Part shown: positions 42,923 to 51,397 of the stretch, one piece after another
Position numbering within the stretch: the stretch's first letter is position 1
How the letters are laid out: each line of letters begins with the position of its first letter
Source: an uncultured Lachnospiraceae bacterium
Lineage (GTDB): Bacteria > Bacillota > Clostridia > Lachnospirales > Lachnospiraceae
DNA: 52,480 nt
NCBI GenBank assembly: GCA_934330725.1
Contig: CAKRGM010000018.1
Location: 1 to 52,480, forward strand
Reading direction: 5' to 3'
Notes under the pieces: generated by a model
Told to the model about the DNA's origin: nothing
Databases searched by the model: none
The model's input: the letters and a program-made list of their open reading frames with translations, nothing else
Translations under genes and position numbers: made by a program

Positions 42923-43459
42923 TTAATGAAGTTTGTCAATGTGAAGTGAAGTAAGCATTTTCTTCAAATCTGAAGCGCTGCCCTGTGTAAACTCTGACTT
43001 CTTAATAATAAATGCTGTTTTATCATCCATAAATATAAAGAAGTAATCCACATCCTCTTCCCAATGTGATATGTTTTTCCACAATATCATATTTTTATCC
43101 ACTTCATTATCCTCATGTCCTATGCCTATCCCCTCATTATCAATAACATACTCAATATATGTATCCATTATATCCTGATATACCTGTCTGAATATCTTTA
43201 TCTTTGACTTATCCATTCCATACATTCCTATGAATAAAAATACAGCAGTGACAACTCCAAAAAGTACTGTAAATCCGGTATTAGCCTCATCGCTTCCCAA
43301 TAACTGAAGCGATAAGTACCTTACAAACATTATGCCAGATAAAAGGCCAAAAAAGTTATATATAACTTTTATTTTTTTATATCTGTCATCGCTGAAATTG
43401 CTTGCTACCATTGCAGCCTTAACCGCTTCCTGTGTAATTTTGGTTTTATTTTTTATCAT
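42923..43459 (-). CDS. YcxB-like membrane protein
   Basis: A 178-aa protein with a soluble N-terminus, two membrane segments (about residues 33-50 and 60-82) and a cytoplasmic C-terminal domain. That domain reads IEYVIDNEGIGIGHED, WKNISHWEEDVDYFFIF and FIIKKSEFTQGSASDLKK, the pattern of YcxB-like C-terminal domains. The function of this family is not known. GAGG precedes the ATG. It lies upstream of citrate synthase by 80 bases and could be cotranscribed with it. Confidence 0.75.
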   Translation of the reverse strand: MIKNKTKITQEAVKAAMVASNFSDDRYKKIKVIYNFFGLLSGIMFVRYLSLQLLGSDEANTGFTVLFGVVTAVFLFIGMYGMDKSKIKIFRQVYQDIMDTYIEYVIDNEGIGIGHEDNEVDKNMILWKNISHWEEDVDYFFIFMDDKTAFIIKKSEFTQGSASDLKKMLTSLHIDKLH

Positions 43460-43716
43460 ATTTTAATCCTCATTTCTTATGTAACTTTACCCAGAAGTAT
43501 CAATCAGAAATTTGCACAGACAATTTCTCATCTGACACCGGGATCTGTTTGTTTTTACGCAAGAAACAAATAGCTACGTAAAAATCATTATTTTAAAATC
43601 ATTATACACATTTATCTTAAAAAATGTTAGTATTAAACCATATTATGATTATGTCTTGCACACCGGACACATATCAGCCCAATCATCAGCAGCGTGTGCA
43701 GAAACGAGGATTTATT

Positions 43717-44472
43717 ATGGCAACTGCATGTATTACCGGTGCAAGTTCCGGTATTGGAAAAGAATTTGCAAAACTTCTTGCCTCTAAAGGCTATAACCTT
43801 ATTCTTATCGCAAGAAGCACTGATAAATTAAAAGAAATCGCTTCAAGACTTCCTGTCAAATGTAAAATAATAACCTGTGATCTTTCAAGTGAAACAGCAT
43901 GTTTAAAACTTTGTGAAACCCTGAAAAAATATAAAATTGATATTCTTATCAATAATGCCGGCTTCGGTAATTTTGGTTCTTTTACAAAAACACCAATTGA
44001 AAAAGATATGTCTATGATAAATGTTAATATAAAATCACTGCATATCATTACAAGGCAGCTTCTTCCCGAATTTGTAAAACGGGATTCCGGTTATATTCTA
44101 AATGTAGCATCAAGTGCAGGGCTTCTTCCGGGTGGTCCATATATGGCAGCCTACTATGCTACAAAAGCCTATGTAACAAGTCTTACCAGTGCAATTTATC
44201 AGGAACTTAAAGAATCAAAAAGTAATGTTCATATAAGTATGCTGTGCCCTGGGCCTGTAGATACTAACTTTAATAATGTAGCATCTGTCAAATTTGCAAT
44301 TCCCGGAATATCTGCTTCAAAATGTGCTTCTTATGCATTAAATCAGATGTTTAAAGGTAAACTTACAATCGTACCTTCTGCTGTTATGAAATTTGCTGTA
44401 ACAGGTGCAAGATTCGTTCCAAGAAAACTTTTGCTTTCAATTACTGCATTTCAACAGAAGAAAAAGCAGTAA
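43717..44472 (+). CDS. Short-chain dehydrogenase/reductase
   Basis: A 251-aa SDR. The cofactor motif TGASSGIGKEFA is at the N-terminus, CDLSSETACL and INNAGFGNFGSF follow, with catalytic Ser in NVASSAGLLPGGPY and YxxxK in YYATKAYVTSL. The arginine in LILIARSTDKLKE favours NADP(H). The Ile-Lys-Ser segment and the C-terminal extension put it in the classical DltE/YqjQ-like group. The ATG at 43717 has GAGG seven bases upstream; the frame is open for 93 bases further but has no ribosome site. It is a single plus-strand gene facing whiA. Substrate unknown. Confidence 0.92.
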   Translation: MATACITGASSGIGKEFAKLLASKGYNLILIARSTDKLKEIASRLPVKCKIITCDLSSETACLKLCETLKKYKIDILINNAGFGNFGSFTKTPIEKDMSMINVNIKSLHIITRQLLPEFVKRDSGYILNVASSAGLLPGGPYMAAYYATKAYVTSLTSAIYQELKESKSNVHISMLCPGPVDTNFNNVASVKFAIPGISASKCASYALNQMFKGKLTIVPSAVMKFAVTGARFVPRKLLLSITAFQQKKKQ

Positions 44473-44477
44473 ACTAA

Positions 44478-44513
44478 AAGCTGGCCGCATTATAACAAAC
44501 CGCGGCTGGCTCT
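44478..44513. terminator. Hairpin between convergent SDR and whiA genes
   Basis: AGCTGGCCGC and GCGGCTGGCT pair over 10 positions with two G-T pairs around a 13-base loop, followed on the plus strand by CTTAATTC. The right part lies in the last codons of whiA. It most likely ends the SDR transcript. Confidence 0.6.
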
Positions 44514-45443
44514 TAATTCATCTGCAATCTGACTTATCTTTCTGAGCCTGTGATTAACACCTGACTTTCCAACTGCCGGTCTTAACATTTCTCCAAGGCT
44601 TTTAAGATTCATGTCCGGATTATCCAGTCTTAAATATGCCACATCTCTTAAACCATCACTTAAATTCTCAAGTCCTATCGTGTCTCTTACAAATTCTATA
44701 TCACGTATCTGCTTTACCGCCGCCTCTACAGTTTTATTAAGATTGGCCGTCTCACAGTTTACTTTGCGGTTTACATCATTGCGCATTCCCTTAAGTATCA
44801 TAACATTATAAAGGTACATCTGTGATACATATGCTCCACATATATTTAAAACATCTGTTATATTATTTCCTTCTTTCAGATATACTACATAATTCTTTTT
44901 TCTTTGTATTACCTTTGCATCAAGCTTAAAAAATTCAAGAAGTCCCTTAAGCGACTCAGCATCTTCTTCACATCCGCATACTATTTCAAAATGATAAAAT
45001 TTATTAGGATCACTTATTGAACCCGCAGCAAGAAATGCCCCTCTTATAAATGCTCTTTTACAGCATTCCTTCTGCACAATAAGACTATGAATAAACTCCG
45101 GCTGGATAACTTCCATAGCTCCATCGCTCCACTTTATTGCCATAAGTATTTTGGCAACACAAATCTGGTCAGTAATTCTTATATTGATTATACTGTTCTT
45201 TTTCCCTTCATAATCCATCCGGCATTTATCTTTATCTATTCTGAATGCCTTTTCAAGCAAAACAACAAATTTATTTGCGACCATGCTGTTTTCAGTCGTA
45301 ACAAGTATTTCAATCGTTCCATCCGACTGCCAGCTTATATTTCCATTTAACGCCATGATTGCGGCAATCTCCGCTATCTGACAGTGCTTTGCGGAATCTA
45401 TTTTTTTTTCAAGTTCTTCTTTAACATCTGATGAAAATGACAT
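44490..45443 (-). CDS. whiA: DNA-binding protein WhiA
   Basis: A 317-aa protein with two degenerate LAGLIDADG homing-endonuclease-like repeats (CKRAFIRGAFLAAGSISDPN, about residue 125, is a clear one) and a C-terminal helix-turn-helix (NLKSLGEMLRPAVGKSGVNH). WhiA influences cell division and sporulation regulation. Its start overlaps the rapZ stop (TAATG), so the genes are coupled. YvcK, which is often encoded between rapZ and whiA, is absent here. Length is normal. Confidence 0.95.
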   Translation of the reverse strand: MSFSSDVKEELEKKIDSAKHCQIAEIAAIMALNGNISWQSDGTIEILVTTENSMVANKFVVLLEKAFRIDKDKCRMDYEGKKNSIINIRITDQICVAKILMAIKWSDGAMEVIQPEFIHSLIVQKECCKRAFIRGAFLAAGSISDPNKFYHFEIVCGCEEDAESLKGLLEFFKLDAKVIQRKKNYVVYLKEGNNITDVLNICGAYVSQMYLYNVMILKGMRNDVNRKVNCETANLNKTVEAAVKQIRDIEFVRDTIGLENLSDGLRDVAYLRLDNPDMNLKSLGEMLRPAVGKSGVNHRLRKISQIADELRASRGLL

Positions 45444-46333
45444 TAACTTCTCCGTTCCAACTTTTTATTACAATATACATCTTTATCAATATCCCTGTGC
45501 TGTGTTTTACAGCCATATTCAGTGTCCTTAAGATGCTTTCCTATTGCATTTGCAAGCGTCACAGACCTGTGCTTTCCTCCTGTACAACCCACGGCAATAA
45601 CCAGACTGTTCTTTCCCTCTTTAACATAATTGGGAAGAAGAAAATCTATAAGATCTGTTATTTTCTCCATAAACTTTTTCGTAACATCAAATCCAAGGAC
45701 ATAATCCTGTATAGCCTTATCATTACCTGTCAGCGGCTTTAATTCATCTATATAATACGGATTCGGAAGAAATCTAACATCAAAAACAAGATCCGCATCC
45801 GCCGGGATTCCATACTTAAATCCAAAAGATAAAACCGTAACAAACAAATTATTATAATTTCCCTTTTTTATAATTATATTTTCAAGTTCCTGCTTTAATT
45901 CACGTGTAAGCATCTGGCTTGTGTCAATTATATAATCTGCTTTTTTATGAAGAAATTCAAGTTCTTTTCTTTCAAGAGTAATTCCCTTATCCACCCTGTC
46001 ATCTTTAGCCAGCGGATGAGTACGTCTTGTTTCCTTATAGCGTTTAACCAGCACATCATCACTTGAATCAAGATATAATATTTTATAGTCATATTGTCTT
46101 CTCGTCATCTCGTCAAGAACTGCTTCAAATTCCCTGAGTGACTTTCCACTTCTTATATCGATTCCAAGTGCTATCCTGGAATAACCGTTTTGCTGTCTCT
46201 GAGCCAGTTCTGCAAATTTAAGCACAAGAGAAATCGGCATATTATCTACACAGTAATAGCCTTCATCTTCAAGTACATTAAGTGCTGTTGATTTACCTGC
46301 CCCTGACATTCCTGTCACAATTATCATCTTCAT
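45443..46333 (-). CDS. rapZ: RapZ/YvcJ nucleotide-binding protein
   Basis: A 296-aa P-loop protein. Walker A VTGMSGAGKSTALNVLED is at the N-terminus, VDNMPISLVLKFAEL follows, and the C-terminal half holds DVRFLPNPYYIDELKPLTG and VAVGCTGGKHRSVTLANAI, the signature of the family. In Enterobacteria it controls glucosamine-6-phosphate metabolism through small RNAs; in Firmicutes the role is less clear. It overlaps whiA by one base and follows murB after about 90 bases. Confidence 0.96.
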   Translation of the reverse strand: MKMIIVTGMSGAGKSTALNVLEDEGYYCVDNMPISLVLKFAELAQRQQNGYSRIALGIDIRSGKSLREFEAVLDEMTRRQYDYKILYLDSSDDVLVKRYKETRRTHPLAKDDRVDKGITLERKELEFLHKKADYIIDTSQMLTRELKQELENIIIKKGNYNNLFVTVLSFGFKYGIPADADLVFDVRFLPNPYYIDELKPLTGNDKAIQDYVLGFDVTKKFMEKITDLIDFLLPNYVKEGKNSLVIAVGCTGGKHRSVTLANAIGKHLKDTEYGCKTQHRDIDKDVYCNKKLERRS

Positions 46334-46424
46334 ACGCTCTTATCTCTTTTCTCTTAAATAAATTTATTCAGATTACCTGCAAAATGATATGCCGGTACGT
46401 CAATTTCCAAACAACTTACAAGTG

Positions 46425-47360
46425 CTAAAAAAAGCCAAGCTTCCTTACTTCAAGCTCAAGCTCCACTCCATATTCCTCAAATACGATGCGCTCTACCTCA
46501 TCAGTGAGATCTATGACATCCTTTGCAGTTGCATTTCCTGTATTAATAACAAATCCGGCATGCTTTTCAGATACCTGTGCACCGCCTACGCTAAATCCCT
46601 TTAATCCTGCATCTGAAATAAGCTTTCCGGCGAAATATCCGACCGGCCTTTTAAAAGTGCTTCCGGCGCTTGGATAATTAAGAGGTTGCTTTTCTTTTCT
46701 CTTTAATGCAAGCTCCTTAACCTTTGCCATTATTTCTTCTTTATCACCATATTTTAACTCAAATTCTGCCTCAAGTACAATAAGGTCCTTTTCTTTTATT
46801 ATACTGCTCCTGTATCCCAGTTTTAATTCCTCATTTGTTAATACAGATATTTTTCCTTTTTTGTCCATGACAGTGGCATTAACAATTATGTCTTTTATTT
46901 CTCCGCCATATGCTCCGGCATTCATCATTACTGCTCCGCCTATTGTTCCCGGTATTCCGGTTGCAAATTCAAAGCCTGTAACTGCCTTTGCGGCAAGCTC
47001 ATATCCCAGCTTTGAAAGCATTACCCCGGCCTGTGCCTTCACAGATATCTTCTGTTCCTTTATTTCCGGCTCTTTTATCTCATAATCATTAAATTTATCA
47101 AGAATCTGTATTATTACACCTCTGTAGCCTGTGTCATTTACAAGAAGATTGCTCCCATTCCCAAGTATAAAAAAATCTGTATTTGTATCATTCAACAGTT
47201 TTATCAGCTTTGTCAGCTGCTCTATGTTATAAGGAGTAACAAAATAATCAGCCGGTCCGCCTATTTTAAATGTTGTGTGTCGGTTCATCGGCTCCTGTAC
47301 CTTAACATTATCCTCGCCAAGTATATTTGTAAGTTCTGTCAAAAGCATGTTATTACCCAT
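46425..47360 (-). CDS. murB: UDP-N-acetylenolpyruvoylglucosamine reductase
   Basis: An FAD enzyme that makes UDP-MurNAc for peptidoglycan. Motifs: NRHTTFKIGGPADYFVTP, FILGNGSNLLVNDTGYRGV, GIPGTIGGAVMMNAGAYGGE and LGYRSSIIKEKDLIVLEAE. The catalytic serine is in YPSAGSTFKRPVGYFAGKLI and the closing ISDAGLKGFSVGGAQVSEKH. At 311 aa it is a type II MurB. GAGG precedes the ATG at 47360. A six-bp hairpin (ACAGGT/ACCTGT, 47393-47410) sits in its 5' leader. Confidence 0.96.
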   Translation of the reverse strand: MGNNMLLTELTNILGEDNVKVQEPMNRHTTFKIGGPADYFVTPYNIEQLTKLIKLLNDTNTDFFILGNGSNLLVNDTGYRGVIIQILDKFNDYEIKEPEIKEQKISVKAQAGVMLSKLGYELAAKAVTGFEFATGIPGTIGGAVMMNAGAYGGEIKDIIVNATVMDKKGKISVLTNEELKLGYRSSIIKEKDLIVLEAEFELKYGDKEEIMAKVKELALKRKEKQPLNYPSAGSTFKRPVGYFAGKLISDAGLKGFSVGGAQVSEKHAGFVINTGNATAKDVIDLTDEVERIVFEEYGVELELEVRKLGFF

Positions 47361-47511
47361 TATTCAAACCTCAATTCTAAATCTTATACCACACAGGTCA
47401 AAAAACCTGTTCTGTTATTTCGAAAGTATATCATAAATTTATATTTTTTGCGACCGTGTTATGTATTTATTATCATCATTTTCACACTTATTTTTTGCAG
47501 TAAAGCCGGCA

Positions 47512-47545
47512 AAAGCCTTTAGAGTCATTAAACTCCAAAGGCTTT
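47512..47545 (-). terminator. Terminator of the ABC-2 export operon
   Basis: AAAGCCTTTAGAGT (47512-47525) and ACTCCAAAGGCTTT (47532-47545) pair at 13 of 14 positions. On the minus strand the stem is followed by TTGCCGG, and the closing arm itself ends in TTTT. It lies 30 bases after the last ATPase gene. Confidence 0.75.
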
Positions 47546-47574
47546 ACACTTACATTTAATTGTCTTTTTATTCG

Positions 47575-48204
47575 TTACTGTTTACATGCACCATTTTCCA
47601 TTTCAATAATCTCGTCAGACAAAAGTTCCAGTTCTTCCCTGTCATGACACGCAATAATTATAACCCTGTCATTACTCTTAAGAGACAACAATATCTTTCT
47701 TACCTCTTCTACGCCTGATTCATCCAATGCGTTGATTGGTTCATCCAAAAGCATTATTTCTGACTTCTCCATAATCGCTGCGGCTATTCCAAGCCTTTGC
47801 TTCATTCCCAGAGAATATTTTTTATATTTCTTTTTGTCATCAGGATTAAGTCCTACCATTTCAATTGTTTTACGGATATCTTCATCTGTTATTATCTTGT
47901 TTATATCTGCTAATGCCTTCAGATTTCTAAAACCTGAAAAACTGTCAATAAATGCAGGATTCTCAATTAGTACACCTATGCTTTTCGGAAATGACATATC
48001 TTTTCCGAGCACCTCTCCATTAATCACGATACTTCCCTGTGTCGGTCTTATAAGTCCACTCATAGCTCTCATAAGCATTGTTTTACCGGAACCATTCTTT
48101 CCTCTCAATCCATATATCTTTCCGCCTTCAAAGGTCAGATTAATATTTCTTAAAACCTCTGCCTGCCCTATTTTTTTCGTCAAATTATTTATCTCTATTT
48201 TCAC
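47575..48204 (-). CDS. ABC transporter ATPase of the ABC-2 export module
   Basis: A compact ATPase (209 aa). Walker A LRGKNGSGKTMLMRAMSGL, Q-loop-equivalent IGVLIENPAFIDSFSGF, signature YSLGMKQRLGIAAAIM (SLGMKQR in place of LSGGQ), and Walker B IMLLDEPINALDESGVEEV, followed by ACHDREELELLSDEI. This resembles BcrA/LanF-type exporters. The GTG at 48204 has GGAG six bases upstream. It is the last gene of the module, about 50 bases after the permease. It is similar to the truncated ATPase at 51986-52459. Likely role: export or defence against a peptide or drug. Confidence 0.88.
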   Translation of the reverse strand: MKIEINNLTKKIGQAEVLRNINLTFEGGKIYGLRGKNGSGKTMLMRAMSGLIRPTQGSIVINGEVLGKDMSFPKSIGVLIENPAFIDSFSGFRNLKALADINKIITDEDIRKTIEMVGLNPDDKKKYKKYSLGMKQRLGIAAAIMEKSEIMLLDEPINALDESGVEEVRKILLSLKSNDRVIIIACHDREELELLSDEIIEMENGACKQ

Positions 48205-48250
48205 ACTAATCTCCATTTCTGAGTAACTTTATTGCAAATAGCCGTTGTCA

Positions 48251-49075
48251 TCAATTCTCATAAATATCCTTATGGTTCATCACTATCCGCCCCACAATGT
48301 ATGAAATCACAGTTACTGCTGCCAGAATCACATACATAACCATTGTTTTTTTCTGCAGCAGATAACCCGTTGTTCTTATACACATTGAATACTCTATAAA
48401 TAACACCGGAATCTCGTAAAATGCTCCTGCCACACACATAAAAAGCACTACCCCATAAGATACAACTTCTGAAAAGCATATGATTACCATAAGCTGTAAT
48501 AATGACATAGCTATTGATGTTATCAGTGGGAAGACAACTAATACAAGAATTATCTGTCCGGATGACAGCCCGGACATATTAACATATGTAACATTTTGTG
48601 TGATTTCTTCTCTTACAGTAAACATACCTGTCTTTATGCCTCCGCTAAGAAGTGTTGTAATGAAAATCACAAGGTTACCCAACGCATATATAATCACATT
48701 CAGAAGAATAGCCCAGACAGCCTTTCCCGTCCACCACTTTCCTCTGTTTTTTATCTTTAACAACATATTGACTCCATAGGTCTTAAGATCATGCAACGGA
48801 TAAACACTTATCATATATGCCATATATATCTGTATTATCAGCCACACCAGCGGTATATGAAATGAATAACCTTTTTCACTTGTCTCCTGGTATGGCATTG
48901 CACCTGCAAATATATATGAAGACAATTCTGACCACGAAACGTTACTAATACCATAGTTTCTTGCAAGAATTAATCCTGTCATACCGGCAATAATAAATAT
49001 TACCACCCCAAAAAACAGTTTTCCCCAGTTTTTTATAATTCCTGAATATATATCATGTTTTAACACACCACTCAT
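48251..49075 (-). CDS. ABC-2-like permease
   Basis: A 274-aa membrane protein with about six segments. They are visible at residues about 20-40 (LFFGVVIFIIAGMTGLIL), 70-90, 105-145, 175-200, 205-225 and 245-265. No catalytic motif. Such permeases pair with the adjacent ATPase to form a two-permease exporter. It overlaps the preceding gene by four bases (ATGA) and lies about 50 bases before the ATPase gene, so the set is coupled. Confidence 0.75.
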   Translation of the reverse strand: MSGVLKHDIYSGIIKNWGKLFFGVVIFIIAGMTGLILARNYGISNVSWSELSSYIFAGAMPYQETSEKGYSFHIPLVWLIIQIYMAYMISVYPLHDLKTYGVNMLLKIKNRGKWWTGKAVWAILLNVIIYALGNLVIFITTLLSGGIKTGMFTVREEITQNVTYVNMSGLSSGQIILVLVVFPLITSIAMSLLQLMVIICFSEVVSYGVVLFMCVAGAFYEIPVLFIEYSMCIRTTGYLLQKKTMVMYVILAAVTVISYIVGRIVMNHKDIYEN

Positions 49076-49659
49076 AATAATGAATTTACTCCCTCGCTTA
49101 TATCAACAGGTACCACGAATTCATTTCTCTGCGGCCATCCTGTAACCCTTAACTTCCATTCAGTCTTACCGTTAATCAGCCTGCCTGCCTCTTTGCAATC
49201 GACTGCAGTTAATGCACCCACTCTCATTGTACTTTGAGGTGCAGCAACAGCATCGAAGTCATCGCCATTAAGCGCCCATAAAGCATACATATCTATGCCG
49301 TTACTCCATGTGTCATTCACTCCCATAAAATCCATAACTTCCAGCTTATTTTCCGTATTCTGCATATTTTGAACTTCTACCCATACAACCAGATAAATAA
49401 AATCATTTTTATGATTATCAGATGCTTCATCTTCATATCCATATTTTTCATATATCTCGTCCATGGTAAGCAGCTCGCCTTTAACACTGTTCCATCTGAA
49501 TCCATTAATTTCCTTTGTCTGCCCTGGTTCTATGAGATCAACACTGCCTTTTGGAAACTTTGAATTTATATGTACAAATCCGATGACATATCCTGTTACA
49601 AGCAATACCGCAACAGCTATAATGCATATTTTTTTATATCCAGACTTCTTCTTCACCAT
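49072..49659 (-). CDS. Membrane-anchored extracytoplasmic protein of the ABC-2 module
   Basis: A 195-aa protein with a basic start (VKKKSGYKK), one membrane anchor (about residues 10-28) and an extracytoplasmic beta-rich domain. It carries FPKGSVDLIEPGQTKEING, FIYLVVWVEVQNMQNTENKL and WGKLRV-like closing strands. It resembles the protein at 51398-51943, suggesting duplicated accessory proteins. I cannot name the family. AAGGAG lies five bases before the ATG at 49659. It may bind the substrate or protect the cell. Confidence 0.7.
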   Translation of the reverse strand: MVKKKSGYKKICIIAVAVLLVTGYVIGFVHINSKFPKGSVDLIEPGQTKEINGFRWNSVKGELLTMDEIYEKYGYEDEASDNHKNDFIYLVVWVEVQNMQNTENKLEVMDFMGVNDTWSNGIDMYALWALNGDDFDAVAAPQSTMRVGALTAVDCKEAGRLINGKTEWKLRVTGWPQRNEFVVPVDISEGVNSLL

Positions 49660-49669
49660 TCCCACTCCT

Positions 49670-50485
49670 TTATAAGTTATCCTTTTTCCTTACACCATAA
49701 ACACCTGTTATTACACATATAGCTATAAGCACCAGTGCATAAATGGCAATTTCACATAGTGAAGTATTCGTATATGGCTGATCAGGTCTTAGGAACGATT
49801 CTGCCATCCAGTTTTCTTTCTGCATCATGTTTAATATAAGATCGACAAATTTCACACACATAAACGGTAAAAGTATAAATACGATTTTTCCCTTAAACAT
49901 CCACATAGCTGACACTGCAATTGTATTGATAAGGCCATACATTATAAAGTCAAGCACAAGATAAAGTCCAAAATACAAAAAAGCATTTTTATAATATATA
50001 TCAGACCACATCATATCTGAAAAAAGTCCTACATATCCTATTCCCGGATAAGGCTGGATTGATGGAAAAATAATCGTCTGCAGCAAAAAGTTTAATATCT
50101 GTGGTACGACTGCCACAGTTCCTGCACTTACAAATGCCACAACATACTTTGATATATAGTAATTCTTCTTTTCCGTCCTTGTAAAAATATTCTTTATGTA
50201 TCCCGTCTTCCTGTCAGTATATGCTGAAGCAGCATATGGAACAGCAGCGAGAATTATTACAAACAGGTAATAATATATCGTAAATACTTTATGATTCGCT
50301 CCAATGTAATGTTCAAACGAAGTGTGCGGAAACTCCTTAAAATCACCGGTTACCTGATATTTTACACTGGGAAGCACTTCTATAATTACCTGCAGTATAC
50401 TGACTACACACCCTGCAAGCAGTGCAATATACATCTTCATATTACGAAATGCCCTGTCCATCTCTATTCTGATTAAATTAAGCAT
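49670..50485 (-). CDS. ABC-2-like permease, second subunit
   Basis: A 271-aa protein with an N-terminal MLNLIRIEMDRAFRNMKMYI amphipathic helix and about six membrane segments (about 20-40, 75-95, 110-135, 160-185, 190-215 and 245-265), typical of the ABC-2 transporter fold. A characteristic YTDRKTGYIKNIFTRTEKKN cytoplasmic loop lies between segments two and three. It starts after the lipoprotein gene with GGAGG in the preceding stop region, so expression is coupled. Confidence 0.8.
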   Translation of the reverse strand: MLNLIRIEMDRAFRNMKMYIALLAGCVVSILQVIIEVLPSVKYQVTGDFKEFPHTSFEHYIGANHKVFTIYYYLFVIILAAVPYAASAYTDRKTGYIKNIFTRTEKKNYYISKYVVAFVSAGTVAVVPQILNFLLQTIIFPSIQPYPGIGYVGLFSDMMWSDIYYKNAFLYFGLYLVLDFIMYGLINTIAVSAMWMFKGKIVFILLPFMCVKFVDLILNMMQKENWMAESFLRPDQPYTNTSLCEIAIYALVLIAICVITGVYGVRKKDNL

Positions 50486-50488
50486 CTG

Positions 50489-51169
50489 CTATTCCTCCAA
50501 AGTTTTATCTTCAACCGGCACAAGAATCCATTGTTTAGCCTCAACACCTCCGGCAAGATTAACATAAAGAGACTTTTTAACTCTTTCATCTTTCAATACA
50601 TATCCAAGTTCGAATTCTTCTGTTTTTCCAGGCTCCACATCCAAATAAAAATATGATTTACCTGACTTATGTCTGTTGAAATACCCTGCTTCAATTACAT
50701 TATTAAGATTTCCATCGTCCTCAAGCCACATAGGAGAGACCTGTGTAACACCATAATCAAGTTTTTTATCTGCAAGATTAGTGACCTCTGCCGTTATATA
50801 TATAATAGTATAATCATTTGTTATCTTTCCCCCGGTAACTGATACCTCACTATATGGTTCCAGATCCATTTCCCACTGCGATACATCCTGTTTAAAGGTC
50901 TTAGTAAGTTTTATATCTTTTACCTTACACTTATAATGTACACCATAATATGATATATCCACATCGTCACCCAGCTTTGATATCTGTCCTGCATCGTCAA
51001 GTCTGTATGACTGATTTACATTTTCCTGTTTTATGGTGTCCGGGTTATATGCCACGGATTCTTTTACCTCTGATTCACCTGCATCGCCACCAGTTTTTAC
51101 ATCTTCCTTGGCACAACCGGCTACTGCAAGAAGTGCGGCAAAAAACATAACTAAAATATACTTCTTCAA
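50489..51169 (-). CDS. Lipoprotein of the ABC-2 export module
   Basis: A 226-aa lipoprotein. The signal peptide KKYILVMFFAALLAVAGC ends in a lipobox (Val-Ala-Gly-Cys) so the mature protein is lipidated. The rest is a beta-rich domain with YRLDDAGQISKLGDDVDISY, YTIIYITAEVTNLADKKLDY and VEPGKTEEFELGYVLKDERV, a DUF4352/immunoglobulin-like pattern also present in its neighbours. The start is uncertain: TTG at 51169 lies 13 bases after AGGAGG; a GTG at 51208 lies on the predicted -10 box and would be untranscribed. It is first in its operon, likely a substrate-binding or immunity lipoprotein. Confidence 0.7.
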   Translation of the reverse strand: MKKYILVMFFAALLAVAGCAKEDVKTGGDAGESEVKESVAYNPDTIKQENVNQSYRLDDAGQISKLGDDVDISYYGVHYKCKVKDIKLTKTFKQDVSQWEMDLEPYSEVSVTGGKITNDYTIIYITAEVTNLADKKLDYGVTQVSPMWLEDDGNLNNVIEAGYFNRHKSGKSYFYLDVEPGKTEEFELGYVLKDERVKKSLYVNLAGGVEAKQWILVPVEDKTLEE

Positions 51170-51206
51170 CTTATTATAAAAACCTCCTTCTTTAGCACTT
51201 TTACTC

Positions 51207-51280
51207 ACTATACACTATTTTTTCAGCCAAAACCGGACTTTGCGAAATCCGTAGATAAAACGGCAAAATTCATAGTTAAA
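51207..51280 (-). promoter_or_regulatory. Promoter with LytTR-like direct repeats upstream of the lipoprotein gene
   Basis: On the minus strand a -10 box TATAGT lies at plus positions 207-212 past 51000. Upstream are two similar 10-mers, TTTAACTATG (51271-51280) and TTTATCTACG (51250-51259), spaced 21 bases. Their centre is about 65 bases before the expected start. Two direct repeats two helical turns apart are the usual operator form for LytTR response regulators. There is no good -35, in line with activated promoters. No LytTR gene is in the window. Confidence 0.45.
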
Positions 51281-51397
51281 CCACCCTTGTAGCCACTGTC
51301 ATTAGGTTAATAATGATGTAAAATAAAAAGCGCATAGCAATCGCTACTTAAGATAACTATTAGATTCTCCGCAAGTATTTTAATTTTCATAAACAAT

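Noticed and set aside
51329..51345. Possible terminator between the two ABC modules
   Set aside because: On the minus strand a T-rich tail follows, but the stem is only four base pairs; too weak to call.
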